A stretch of 18,963 nt of DNA from Myxococcales bacterium UBA1203 (GTDB taxonomy: Bacteria; Myxococcota; Myxococcia; Myxococcales; UBA5297), in NCBI GenBank assembly GCA_002309695.1, contig DBXV01000005.1, positions 190,195 through 209,157 on the forward strand, read 5' to 3'. A program made the position numbers and the translations under genes. The notes under the pieces were generated by a model that saw only the letters and a program-made list of their open reading frames with translations, was not told the DNA's origin and made no database searches. Position 1 is the first letter of the stretch; each line of letters opens with the position of its first letter. Below, in pieces: positions 1 to 6,980 of the stretch.

Positions 1-857
1 GCGCAGTCCACCTCAAAGGTGAGTCCCTCGTCACAGAACTTAAGGACACTTCCCACACAGGTGCCGTCCTCGGAGATGCTGCCGCAGGCATCGCTGAACT
101 GGCAGCCAAAGGCGCCGCTGCTGTCGCGCCCGCACGTCCCGCCCAGAGCAGCGCAGTCGATGGCCGAGAGCTCGCCGCTCTCGCCGCACACCTTGAAGAT
201 GCTGTCGTCGCAGGCGCCCTGTCCGAGGGATTCGCAGACGGCGGTTTCAGCCTGGGGGAGGACGCAGGCCGCGATGCCGCTCTCTGCATCCACGCGGCAC
301 TCAGCTTCCTGCCCAAGTGTTTCGGCACAGTCGAGCGTGCTCAGCGTTCCGTTGCGGCAGATTTGGAGCGTCTTGCCGTCGCAGGTGCCGCTGACGGGGA
401 CATCGCCGCACGCATCGGGAAATCCGCAGTCTGCGCCGCCCTGACTGTCCGTCAGACATTTGCCGCCGATGCCCAGCGCGGTGCAGTCCATGGAGACCGG
501 CATTCCGTCCACGCAGACCTTGAGGATGTCCTGATCGCAGGCGCCCTTTGCGGTGACGCTGCCGCAGTCGGGGGAAGCGCCGGGGGCGGTGCACGAGGCG
601 CTGCCGCTGCTGTCCACGGTACAGGTGGCCCCCTCGGCTCTCTCGGAGCAGTTCACGGAGGCCAGCATCCCGCTGCGGCAGATTTTGAGAGTGTCATGGT
701 CGCAGGCGCCCTTTTCGGTGACGCTGCCGCAGTCCATTCCCGAGAGGTCGATGTCGTCACCGCCGTGATCGCTGTCTTTGCCGTCGGAACAGCTGCCGCA
801 GGCGGACAGACAGAGGGCAAGCGCTGCTGTGATGGAGAAAAAGTGCCGTCGAAACAT
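1..857 (-). CDS. Cys-rich repeat lipoprotein, partial (runs off the left edge)
   Basis: Reading the minus strand from the ATG at 857 gives 285 open codons up to the window edge, so the C-terminus is missing. A good ribosome site (AAAGGA) lies about six bases before the ATG. Residues 1-20 form a lipoprotein signal: basic start, hydrophobic core, lipobox LSAC with Cys20. A short Asp/Gly-rich linker follows. Five diverged repeats of 50-58 residues begin near Cys43, 98, 150, 208 and 258. Each follows the plan CGSV..KGACD...LK.C...G....DC......C.......C, for example CGSVTEKGACD and CGSVTAKGACD. The even spacing of Cys pairs suggests small disulfide-bonded modules on the cell surface or in the periplasm. 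I do not recognise a named family with certainty and assign no enzymatic role. The open reading with a signal peptide and regular repeats makes the gene real; the antisense open frames here are shadows. Confidence 0.88.
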   Translation of the reverse strand, partial: MFRRHFFSITAALALCLSACGSCSDGKDSDHGGDDIDLSGMDCGSVTEKGACDHDTLKICRSGMLASVNCSERAEGATCTVDSSGSASCTAPGASPDCGSVTAKGACDQDILKVCVDGMPVSMDCTALGIGGKCLTDSQGGADCGFPDACGDVPVSGTCDGKTLQICRNGTLSTLDCAETLGQEAECRVDAESGIAACVLPQAETAVCESLGQGACDDSIFKVCGESGELSAIDCAALGGTCGRDSSGAFGCQFSDACGSISEDGTCVGSVLKFCDEGLTFEVDC

Positions 858-1078
858 GTTTGTTCCTTTCTGTTAAGAGGACTGAATGACTTGATATGTG
901 AAAACAGGCTCAGGCGGGGAATAAAAAAGTCATTTAAGGCCGGCGCGGCGTTTGACGACATTGAAAGATTGGGCGGCAGCGTAAGACCACATTTATTCCA
1001 CTTGATGCCCCTTCTGTCTTTGTGTAGGCATCCATTTCTTTTTTTTGCTGTTTTTCGCTGTTGTTTCATTCACCCAAC

Positions 1079-1103
1079 AGCCGGAAATTTTGCCGGCTTT
1101 TTT
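1079..1103 (+). terminator. Rho-independent terminator-like hairpin upstream of the SUMF1 lipoprotein gene
   Basis: A 6-bp stem AGCCGG/CCGGCT (1079-1084 with 1093-1098) encloses an 8-base loop and is followed by TTTTTT at 1098-1103. No + strand gene precedes it in the 858-1078 gap, so it would end either a short leader/small RNA or read-through. It sits only 16 bases before an ATG at 1119, so attenuation of the downstream lipoprotein gene is possible. The rest of 858-1118 is AT-richer noncoding DNA in which I see no gene. Confidence 0.5.
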
Positions 1104-1150
1104 AGTGAGGGCAGAACAATGACAAAGTCAGATGTGTTGGCAGAAAAAGT

Positions 1151-2266
1151 GTGCGGGGGGGGGGCATATGTAGCATAGATGTTTCCCGGCCGATTCATTC
1201 CAGATTCTTCAAGTCCATTTCAATTTTAATTTCAGTATTTGCATTTGCGGTTGCGGGGGCGGCCTGCGGCAGGTCAGACAAAAAAGACGACGAAGATGTT
1301 GATTCGGGAATTGTCGTCACTGATTCGGGCGTGACTGAGAATGACGCAGGCATTACCGAAGACGACGCAGGTATTATTGAGGACAATGATGCCAGCATTA
1401 TCGACGACGATGCAGGCATTATTGAAGACAATGACGCAAGCATTACAGAAGATGACGCGGGGGAGATTGAAGATGATGCAGGAATTATTGAAGACAATGA
1501 TGCCAGTATTGATGATGCCGGCATTATCGAAGACGACGCAGGAACCGGGGAAGAAGACATTGAATTTATTTCCATTCCCGCCGGGTCATTTGTATTGTCG
1601 CACGACACAGAATTATACAAAAAAGGCGATACTGTAAGATTGAGTGTGTTTGCATTGAAGAAAACGCCTGTCACGGTTGCCGAATTTGAGAAATGCGTGG
1701 CGGCGGAGAAATGCACATCAAGGCATTATCGAACGGTTTCGGATAATGATTACTGCAATTACAATCGCGGCGAAAATTGGAAAAATCATCCGATGAATTG
1801 CATCGACTGGTATGGCGCGAAACAATACTGCGAATGGATTGGCGGGCGCCTGCCGACCGAAGAAGAATGGGAGTATGCGGCGACGCACAATGGCACTGCG
1901 CATCTCGATACGACGTATCCCTGGGGGAATGATGCACCGCAGCATTGTGTGACCGCTCAGTATTTCGACAGCAGCACAGAAAAGTATTGTCAGGGCAATG
2001 CGGCGGCGCCGATGTCGAATGATGATTATGAGGGAACGAGCGACGTTTCGCTGCATTCGCCCGCCGGCGACAGTCCTCTGGGACTTGTGGATATGGCGGG
2101 GAATGTCTGGGAGTGGACGAACTCACTGTATGAACTAGACACTGCATATCATATCGTCAAAGGTGGTTTCTGGAACGCCCTTGAGGACGTCCTGTCCGCC
2201 CCCTGGCGCGGCGCTACTAATCCCTCGTACACGATCAACATCTATGGGTTTCGCTGTGCGAAGTAA
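1151..2266 (+). CDS. Lipoprotein with acidic repeat linker and SUMF1/FGE-like domain
   Basis: The frame opens with GTG at 1151, giving 371 aa. Residues 18-39 form a lipoprotein signal with a basic RFFK start, a hydrophobic core and a VAGAAC lipobox (Cys39). Residues 45-135 are an acidic linker of repeated DDAGIIED/NDASI units. Residues 137-371 match the SUMF1/formylglycine-generating-enzyme-like fold: IPAGSF, NHPMNCIDWYGAKQYCEW, GGRLPTEEEWEYAA, YPWGN, GLVDMAGNVWEW, KGGFW and the terminal GFRCA. The Cys pair used by true FGE catalysts near the C-terminus is not seen, so a non-enzymatic binding or scaffold role is more likely. The start is uncertain. No ATG lies in frame and the GTG ribosome site is weak. 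The better-equipped ATG at 1119 (GAGG eight bases upstream) is out of frame unless the G run at 1155-1164 gains one base. Without that change it reads only 19 codons to a TAG at 1176. Confidence 0.87.
   Translation: MRGGGICSIDVSRPIHSRFFKSISILISVFAFAVAGAACGRSDKKDDEDVDSGIVVTDSGVTENDAGITEDDAGIIEDNDASIIDDDAGIIEDNDASITEDDAGEIEDDAGIIEDNDASIDDAGIIEDDAGTGEEDIEFISIPAGSFVLSHDTELYKKGDTVRLSVFALKKTPVTVAEFEKCVAAEKCTSRHYRTVSDNDYCNYNRGENWKNHPMNCIDWYGAKQYCEWIGGRLPTEEEWEYAATHNGTAHLDTTYPWGNDAPQHCVTAQYFDSSTEKYCQGNAAAPMSNDDYEGTSDVSLHSPAGDSPLGLVDMAGNVWEWTNSLYELDTAYHIVKGGFWNALEDVLSAPWRGATNPSYTINIYGFRCAK
1155..1164 (+). repeat. Run of ten G in the start region of the lipoprotein gene
   Basis: Ten consecutive G follow GTGC at 1151-1154. 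The run separates the well-placed ATG at 1119 from the lipoprotein frame. With ten G only the weak GTG at 1151 is in frame. With eleven G the ATG at 1119 reads straight into the signal peptide. With twelve G the ATG at 1132 would be in frame. This is the arrangement expected of a slipped-strand switch, but homopolymers are also prone to sequencing error. Confidence 0.7.
1335..1550 (+). repeat. Degenerate tandem repeat encoding the acidic DDAGIIED linker
   Basis: Units such as GACGATGCAGGCATTATTGA and GACAATGATGCCAGCATTA recur about every 20-45 bases, coding for alternating DDAGIIED and NDASI blocks. The units differ at synonymous and some replacement sites, so the array is old or selected for acidity rather than freshly expanded. 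It forms the flexible spacer between the lipid anchor and the SUMF1-like domain. Confidence 0.75.
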
Positions 2267-2302
2267 GAACACATCAGAATTGAATTTAATTATATAAAAA
2301 AC

Positions 2303-2350
2303 AAGCCCTCCTCCGATACTTCAATGTATTGGGGGAGGGCTTTGTGTTAG
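2303..2350. terminator. Bidirectional rho-independent terminator
   Basis: A 10-bp stem GCCCTCCTCC/GGGGGAGGGC (2305-2314 with 2331-2340, one G-T wobble) continues inward with ATAC/GTAT. On the + strand it is followed by TTTGTGTTAG and a T run. On the - strand it is followed by TTGTTTTTTATA. It lies between the convergent genes ending at 2266 (+) and 2492 (-), so it can stop both. Confidence 0.88.
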
Positions 2351-2491
2351 TTTTTTTCATTTAGATATGCGGCCTTAAGCGGCAGGCGGGAAATCAGCGC
2401 CATATGGCCTGAGTCATCCGGAATAAAATCAGACTTTATCTGTCTCAATCCATCCGCGGGAATGACATTCGTATTTTTATTCGTCTTCGCC

Positions 2492-4486
2492 TCATTTATC
2501 GCCGGTAAATGTTTTTATAAAATCTGAAGAATTTGAGCCATTCGCCGAATCCGCGGAATCAGAAAAAACGCATCGGAAATAAAGATTTTCCTGGGCGGCA
2601 TTGGCGCGAACGGGCAGGGGGGCGCCGGTGCACATTTTCCCTCCCATGGGATATTTCGGAAAACTGCATCCGCTGATTCCCACAAACCAGTCCCCGTCCT
2701 CAGGACTTTTCTGCTGCTCAGAATTTTTCTGACGGCTTGTTCCTTTGACCGCGGAATTTTTGTCCGGGGTGTCGGGCGGCGGCGCAGCATCGGCGGTCCA
2801 TTCATGGACGCCTGGAACTGTTTTTTCGTTATAGCCGCTGGCAGCGAAGCCCTTTTGGAGGGCAACCCCGGTGCGGTCGTTTTTGTCCATGTCCTCAAAG
2901 GGCTTGACGGGCTGGCATTTGCCAATTTTGACCCGGGCCATGGCCGCCGCCAGCCATTCGTCCTTATTGGGAAGCCGCCCGCCGGCCCAGCGGCAGAAGG
3001 CTTCGGCCTGAGCGTGTGTGACTCCATTAACTGGTGTGGTGTCAGGGTCGCCAGGTGAACCATAGTTGTAGCCCATCATCCGGGGGCGATCGTCAACACA
3101 CAGCGTGCAGGAGCAGCTCAAAGCGCGGCGCAGTCCTCCCAGGGGCCCATATTTCATCAGGAGCTGAATTTTGGCCCAGACGCCCTGCGCTTCATTCCAG
3201 GGACAATGGCAGCCGCATCCTTCCCGCGGCGGAGGCGGCGGGGCGTATTCGAGGGGTTTGGTGCAGGCGCCGGCGTCCACGCACTTTTTGTAGGACGCGA
3301 CATCCACGCGCCGGGTACTCATCCAGATACCCACATTGGGGACAAAGCGCGCTTCCATTCCCCGAAAGCGGCCGAACGAACGGCGTTTGTAGCCGTTGAG
3401 GACCAGCGCTGCCTCGCCCGTCGCTTCCGAACTGGCCAGCCCTGCGCCGTAAACGCACCTCACACCCACATCCGAGGCAGATTCCCCCTTGCCAGGCCCC
3501 CCACCAGTGCCGGGCCGAACGCGCAGGTGGTCGAGGCAGTCGGGATCCCCCAGTCCCGCGGGCGCTTTGGCGGGCGGCGGCATCGTGCGGTGGCAGCGCT
3601 CCAGTGAAATAGACGTCCAGGCGCCGCCTGCGACCCGGACACCGCCGCAGGGAATGTCCGAGTTCACCCATTCCCAGACATTGCCAGCCACATCGGTGAG
3701 GCCCTCAGGCGTGTCGCCGGCAGGTGAAAAACTGCCCACAGGAAGCGTCCCTGCGCCGCCGGACGCGTTGATTTTGGCCAGAGCGCGTTCCCGCGAGTCG
3801 GCCCACGCTTTCCTCAGACTGCCGCAGGGCTCGGGCATGTCCTTCAGCAGAAAACTGCCGGGCAGTGCGTCCAGACGGCAGGTCTCGGGCAGCCGATAGA
3901 GCGTTTTCAGTTCAATGGGCTCGGTCTGGAAAAAGACGGTGATGACCTCGGAGATGTCCATGGCCCGGCCAAAATTCGCGCGCGTCTCGTCCGGCGCCGC
4001 GTCTCCCCAGGGAAAGAGCCGGCCCGAAGAAGGCTTCTCCTGACCGGACACCGGAATGCCGGCCACGCCCGCGAAGGCGCTCCATTCGGCCAGCGTCGGC
4101 AGGCGGCCGCCGCGCCACTGGCAATAGGTCTCAGCCTGGTCCGAGGTGATGCCGTTGACCGGATGATTCTCGCGGCCCGGCACATTCCAGTTGAAGAAGT
4201 TCTCTTCATTGGAGGGGCGGGCCTGCTGGTGCTGGTCGGTGAGGCCGCCCGTCGCGGGCGCGCTGCAGGCCCCGGCATCCACGCAGGCACGCCAGTCGGC
4301 GACGGTGGCTTCGTCCCTGTCCACGGCAATGTTCAGCGCGGGAAATTTCACCTGCGGGGGAAAGGCGGCCGCAGGAATCGCCGGAAGGAATCCCGACAGC
4401 AGAATCCAGAGGAAGAGCAGGGCGGGCAGGGGAAGGCGCCTCAGAGCGGCGTGCGCATTCACCGGGGAGGTCACAGGAGAGTTCAT
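2492..4486 (-). CDS. Secreted protein with two SUMF1/FGE-like domains
   Basis: I choose the ATG at 4486 (664 aa) rather than the upstream start at 4624. GAGGTG sits five bases before it and a signal peptide begins there: residues 15-41 are basic LRR then a Leu-rich core ending PAAAF. The upstream extension is Arg-rich and overlaps the terminator of the neighbouring gene. Domain 1 (about 47-347) shows NHPVNGITSDQAETYCQW, GGRLPTLAEW, LFPWGD, GLTDVAGNVWEW, AGGAW and GVRC. Domain 2 (about 375-641) shows TPVNGVTHAQAEAFCRW, GGRLPNKDEW, GVHEWTAD and YFRC. Domain 2 carries a Pro-rich and Cys-rich insertion around 415-465 (PPPPPREGCGCHC, CSCTLC). Neither copy keeps the full catalytic Cys arrangement of true FGE, so a structural or ligand-binding role is more likely than sulfatase activation. 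It probably has its own transcript, since a terminator lies just upstream. Confidence 0.9.
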   Translation of the reverse strand: MNSPVTSPVNAHAALRRLPLPALLFLWILLSGFLPAIPAAAFPPQVKFPALNIAVDRDEATVADWRACVDAGACSAPATGGLTDQHQQARPSNEENFFNWNVPGRENHPVNGITSDQAETYCQWRGGRLPTLAEWSAFAGVAGIPVSGQEKPSSGRLFPWGDAAPDETRANFGRAMDISEVITVFFQTEPIELKTLYRLPETCRLDALPGSFLLKDMPEPCGSLRKAWADSRERALAKINASGGAGTLPVGSFSPAGDTPEGLTDVAGNVWEWVNSDIPCGGVRVAGGAWTSISLERCHRTMPPPAKAPAGLGDPDCLDHLRVRPGTGGGPGKGESASDVGVRCVYGAGLASSEATGEAALVLNGYKRRSFGRFRGMEARFVPNVGIWMSTRRVDVASYKKCVDAGACTKPLEYAPPPPPREGCGCHCPWNEAQGVWAKIQLLMKYGPLGGLRRALSCSCTLCVDDRPRMMGYNYGSPGDPDTTPVNGVTHAQAEAFCRWAGGRLPNKDEWLAAAMARVKIGKCQPVKPFEDMDKNDRTGVALQKGFAASGYNEKTVPGVHEWTADAAPPPDTPDKNSAVKGTSRQKNSEQQKSPEDGDWFVGISGCSFPKYPMGGKMCTGAPLPVRANAAQENLYFRCVFSDSADSANGSNSSDFIKTFTGDK

Positions 4487-4575
4487 GGACACCTCGCGGC
4501 TTGGGTTGGTGGGAGGCCGGCCGGAATTCCGCTCGCCTCTGCCATGCCGGGCTTTCAAATTGGGCCGCATCCCCC

Positions 4576-4617
4576 AAAAAAACAGGCGCCGCCCCCGGTG
4601 CAGCAGGGAACGGCGCC
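4576..4617 (-). terminator. Rho-independent terminator behind the Ig-like lipoprotein gene
   Basis: Read on the minus strand, a 7-bp stem GGCGCCG/CGGCGCC (4611-4617 with 4585-4591) is followed by TGTTTTTTT (4576-4584). It lies 38 bases after the stop of the gene ending at 4655 and upstream of the ATG at 4486, so the two minus-strand genes are likely separate transcripts. Confidence 0.85.
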
Positions 4618-4654
4618 CATTCATGCTGATTTTTCTGCCTTTTCCGGGCCGCGG

Positions 4655-6703
4655 CTACTCGCTGTCCTTCACGAGCGCGATGTCGCGCACCAGCTCCGGC
4701 GCGGCGTCCAGTTCAGCGGCCGTCCGCGACACGGCGGTGCACACATCCTGCGCGTCGCACTCAATGGACGAGATTTTGTAGGGCTTCACATAGAGGAGCG
4801 GCTCCTTGCTGAAGGTGCGCTTCTGGACGGGCGCGAGGATGCGGACGTGCTTCTGGGCAGTGCCGGAAATTTTCTGGATTCCCAGAAGCCCCATCTGCTC
4901 CTGCGAGAGCAGCACGCGAATCTTGTGGATGCTGTCGATGAGCGTGCCGGTTGATTCGTTGGGGATGCCCCAGCGCAGGTCGAGCCAGACGTTTTCAGGG
5001 CTGTCCTGATGGTTGCAGGTGTCCACGCAGCCAATCATGCCGTCGAGGAGGACCAGCGTGCCCAGGTGCTCATCGGTGACGAGGAGCTTCTTGTAGAGCT
5101 CCGTCTCCCCGGCGTCGGTCATCGCCTGGAGCTTTGCCCGCGAGAAGACGGGAACGATGCCGGAACTGAGGACATTCCTCACGGTGAGGTCGTCCTCTGC
5201 ATCGCCCACGCGCGCCATGTCGGGAAAGCCGTCGGTCGAGATGTAGGGCATGCCCTTGAGGACGCCCAGCTCGCTCACGTTGAGATTGATGGTGGGGTAG
5301 CCCGCGAAGGACTCCCATTCCTCTTCAGGCACCGGAACGATGTCGTCGCCGACCCAGCCGCTCCCTTCCTTGTGGTACATGGGCCAGACAGGGATGAGGG
5401 GCGCCTTGCCCAGCGTGTTGACGTAGATGCCCACCTGCTTTTTGACGCCGTCCACCGTCTCTTCGCGCTGAATGAAGAAGCCCTCGTTGTCCTTCACGTC
5501 CCGGTAGTAGGTCATCAGCGCGCCGGTGATGCGGGTGTTGACCGGGGCCTTGTCGCTGTCGCTGGGCAGGGCGAGCGCCGTGGAAATCAGCTCGGAAATG
5601 GAGCCCTCGGCCGCGGCAGCGACCACAAAGCTGGAACCGAAATCGTCCCCCATGCGGCCGCCGCTGAGCCCCCGGACGCACTTGCCGTTGGCCGGATTGG
5701 CGAGGTCGGCGCAGCCCTTGACGCCCGCGTAGTAGGTCCTGCCGCCCTTGAGCGGGGCTTTCAGTCGGAAGGTCGCGCTCTTCATGTCCTCGGCGAAGGT
5801 CAGCGTCCCCGCCTCGGGGAAAAGATAGGACGCGGAATCGCTGAGCCAGAAAGTTCCCTGCGTCTTGGGACTCGCGCCCTGGCCTTCGGGAACGGGAAAG
5901 AGGGTGGCGGTCTGGATGGGCTGATTGAAAGTCACGACGACGTCGGTGGTGTTGGAGACATTCTGCGCGCCGTTGGCCGGCGTGATGGAAAGGACCTTCA
6001 CCTCTTCGGGCTGCGCCTCGGCGTCGCCTGTCGTGAAGGTGAAGACGTAGTCCTCGCGCATCTTGGTGTCGTTCTGCGAGCGGACCGCCTCATTGGTGCC
6101 GTTGGTGCAGCCGCCGCCGCGAATGACCATCTGATATTCCGTCTGCGGGTCGAGGGGGCTGTTGGGCCGGTAGATGAAGCTCGTCTTGTCGGTGCTGTCG
6201 TTCTTCACCACCGCCACCGGCGTGCCCGTGTCCTTTCGCGAGAGGGTCACGTTGTAGTCCTTGGTCACGGTGGGGTCGCCCAGGGCCTTGAGGCTGTTGG
6301 GGAACATCCCCTGATTGAAGTTCACCGCCACGGCCGTGGTGACCGGCACACCGGCGGCGCCGTCCGCGGGCCAGGTCGAAGTCACCTCCACGTCGAAGAT
6401 GAGGCAGCCGGTTGTTTCGCCGGCGGCGCATTCATCGAGACAGGCCCCGGCGTCTTCGGCGGGCTGCGAAGCGTCATCATCGCCTGCGTCCTGTCCCGCG
6501 TCCTGATGGCCGGCGTCCTCAATGACAGCCGCGTCTTCTTCAATTTCGCCAGAGTCCTGCGGCCCGATGCCGCCGTCGGTCTCGATGATGATGCCGGAAT
6601 CCTCGTCCCTGTCGGGAGGATCGCTGGAGCAGGCAGCCGCCGTGCAGGCCAGAGGGAGGGCGAGCAGAAGGGAAGGAAGAAGGGCAAAGCGTCTGTTGGA
6701 CAT
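4655..6703 (-). CDS. Lipoprotein with acidic linker and two Big_5-type Ig-like domains
   Basis: The ATG at 6703 (682 aa) is preceded by AAAGG about eight bases upstream and starts a lipoprotein signal (RR, Leu/Ala core, LPLAC at Cys20 or TAAAC at Cys25). The open frame continues upstream to 7186, but that stretch has no signal-like start and crosses the divergent regulatory region. Residues 28-88 are an Asp/Ala/Gly linker (DEDSGIII, IEDAGHQDAGQDAG). Two bacterial Ig-like domains of the Big_5/SbsA type follow, at about 105-227 (WPADGAAGVPVTTAVAVNFN, TFTTGD) and 235-362 (SITPANGAQNVSNTTDVVVTFN, YYAGVKGCADLANP). Residues 363-682 have no motif I recognise. They contain hydrophobic strands and a few Cys and may form a beta-rich surface domain. 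The linker resembles that of the lipoprotein at 1151-2266, so both probably belong to one surface-protein class. Adhesion or scaffolding is possible, but I have no direct evidence of function. Confidence 0.9.
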   Translation of the reverse strand: MSNRRFALLPSLLLALPLACTAAACSSDPPDRDEDSGIIIETDGGIGPQDSGEIEEDAAVIEDAGHQDAGQDAGDDDASQPAEDAGACLDECAAGETTGCLIFDVEVTSTWPADGAAGVPVTTAVAVNFNQGMFPNSLKALGDPTVTKDYNVTLSRKDTGTPVAVVKNDSTDKTSFIYRPNSPLDPQTEYQMVIRGGGCTNGTNEAVRSQNDTKMREDYVFTFTTGDAEAQPEEVKVLSITPANGAQNVSNTTDVVVTFNQPIQTATLFPVPEGQGASPKTQGTFWLSDSASYLFPEAGTLTFAEDMKSATFRLKAPLKGGRTYYAGVKGCADLANPANGKCVRGLSGGRMGDDFGSSFVVAAAAEGSISELISTALALPSDSDKAPVNTRITGALMTYYRDVKDNEGFFIQREETVDGVKKQVGIYVNTLGKAPLIPVWPMYHKEGSGWVGDDIVPVPEEEWESFAGYPTINLNVSELGVLKGMPYISTDGFPDMARVGDAEDDLTVRNVLSSGIVPVFSRAKLQAMTDAGETELYKKLLVTDEHLGTLVLLDGMIGCVDTCNHQDSPENVWLDLRWGIPNESTGTLIDSIHKIRVLLSQEQMGLLGIQKISGTAQKHVRILAPVQKRTFSKEPLLYVKPYKISSIECDAQDVCTAVSRTAAELDAAPELVRDIALVKDSE

Positions 6704-6833
6704 GGCGTGACCTTTCAAAGGGCCGGCGGAGGGATGGATGGAGCGGCAGGGAAGGATGCCGCTGAAGTTCGTCACCGTGCTGCCGGGCAGCAAAAAGGGC
6801 GCGGATACTGCGCCATGCCCCTCCTGAGTGCGA

Positions 6834-6870
6834 GCCCCAAAAATGGCTTTCCCGCGGACCGTTTTGGGGC
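6834..6870. promoter_or_regulatory. 9-bp perfect inverted repeat in the divergent intergenic region
   Basis: GCCCCAAAA (6834-6842) and TTTTGGGGC (6862-6870) are exact reverse complements 19 bases apart. A CCGCGG palindrome lies in the spacer. The site sits between the divergent genes starting at 6703 (-) and 6981 (+). No T run follows, so an operator or mRNA structure fits better than a terminator. I see no convincing sigma-70 boxes in 6704-6980, which is otherwise GC-rich noncoding DNA. Confidence 0.4.
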
Positions 6871-6980
6871 GGACATCGGCACTTGAAGACGCGGCGGGCG
6901 GCAGGAAAGGGAGCGCCGGATTTTGAGCGGCCGGCCTTTCAGACACGGGCGGCGCGCTGAGCTTAAAGAGGTGAAGCGGC

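Noticed and set aside
363..1178. A 271-codon + frame ending at the G run
   Set aside because: Most of it is antisense to the Cys-rich lipoprotein. Only its last 19 codons, from ATG 1119, matter and they are discussed with the G run.
1335..1550. CRISPR-like regular repeats
   Set aside because: The units are degenerate, contiguous and in frame with the acidic linker; there are no spacers. No CRISPR array is seen elsewhere in the window.
5009..6886. A 625-codon open frame on the + strand opposite the Ig-like lipoprotein
   Set aside because: It is His/Arg/Gly/Val-rich without domains, signal or ribosome site, and is the antisense shadow common in GC-rich genes. The opposite strand has a lipobox, a linker and two recognisable domains.
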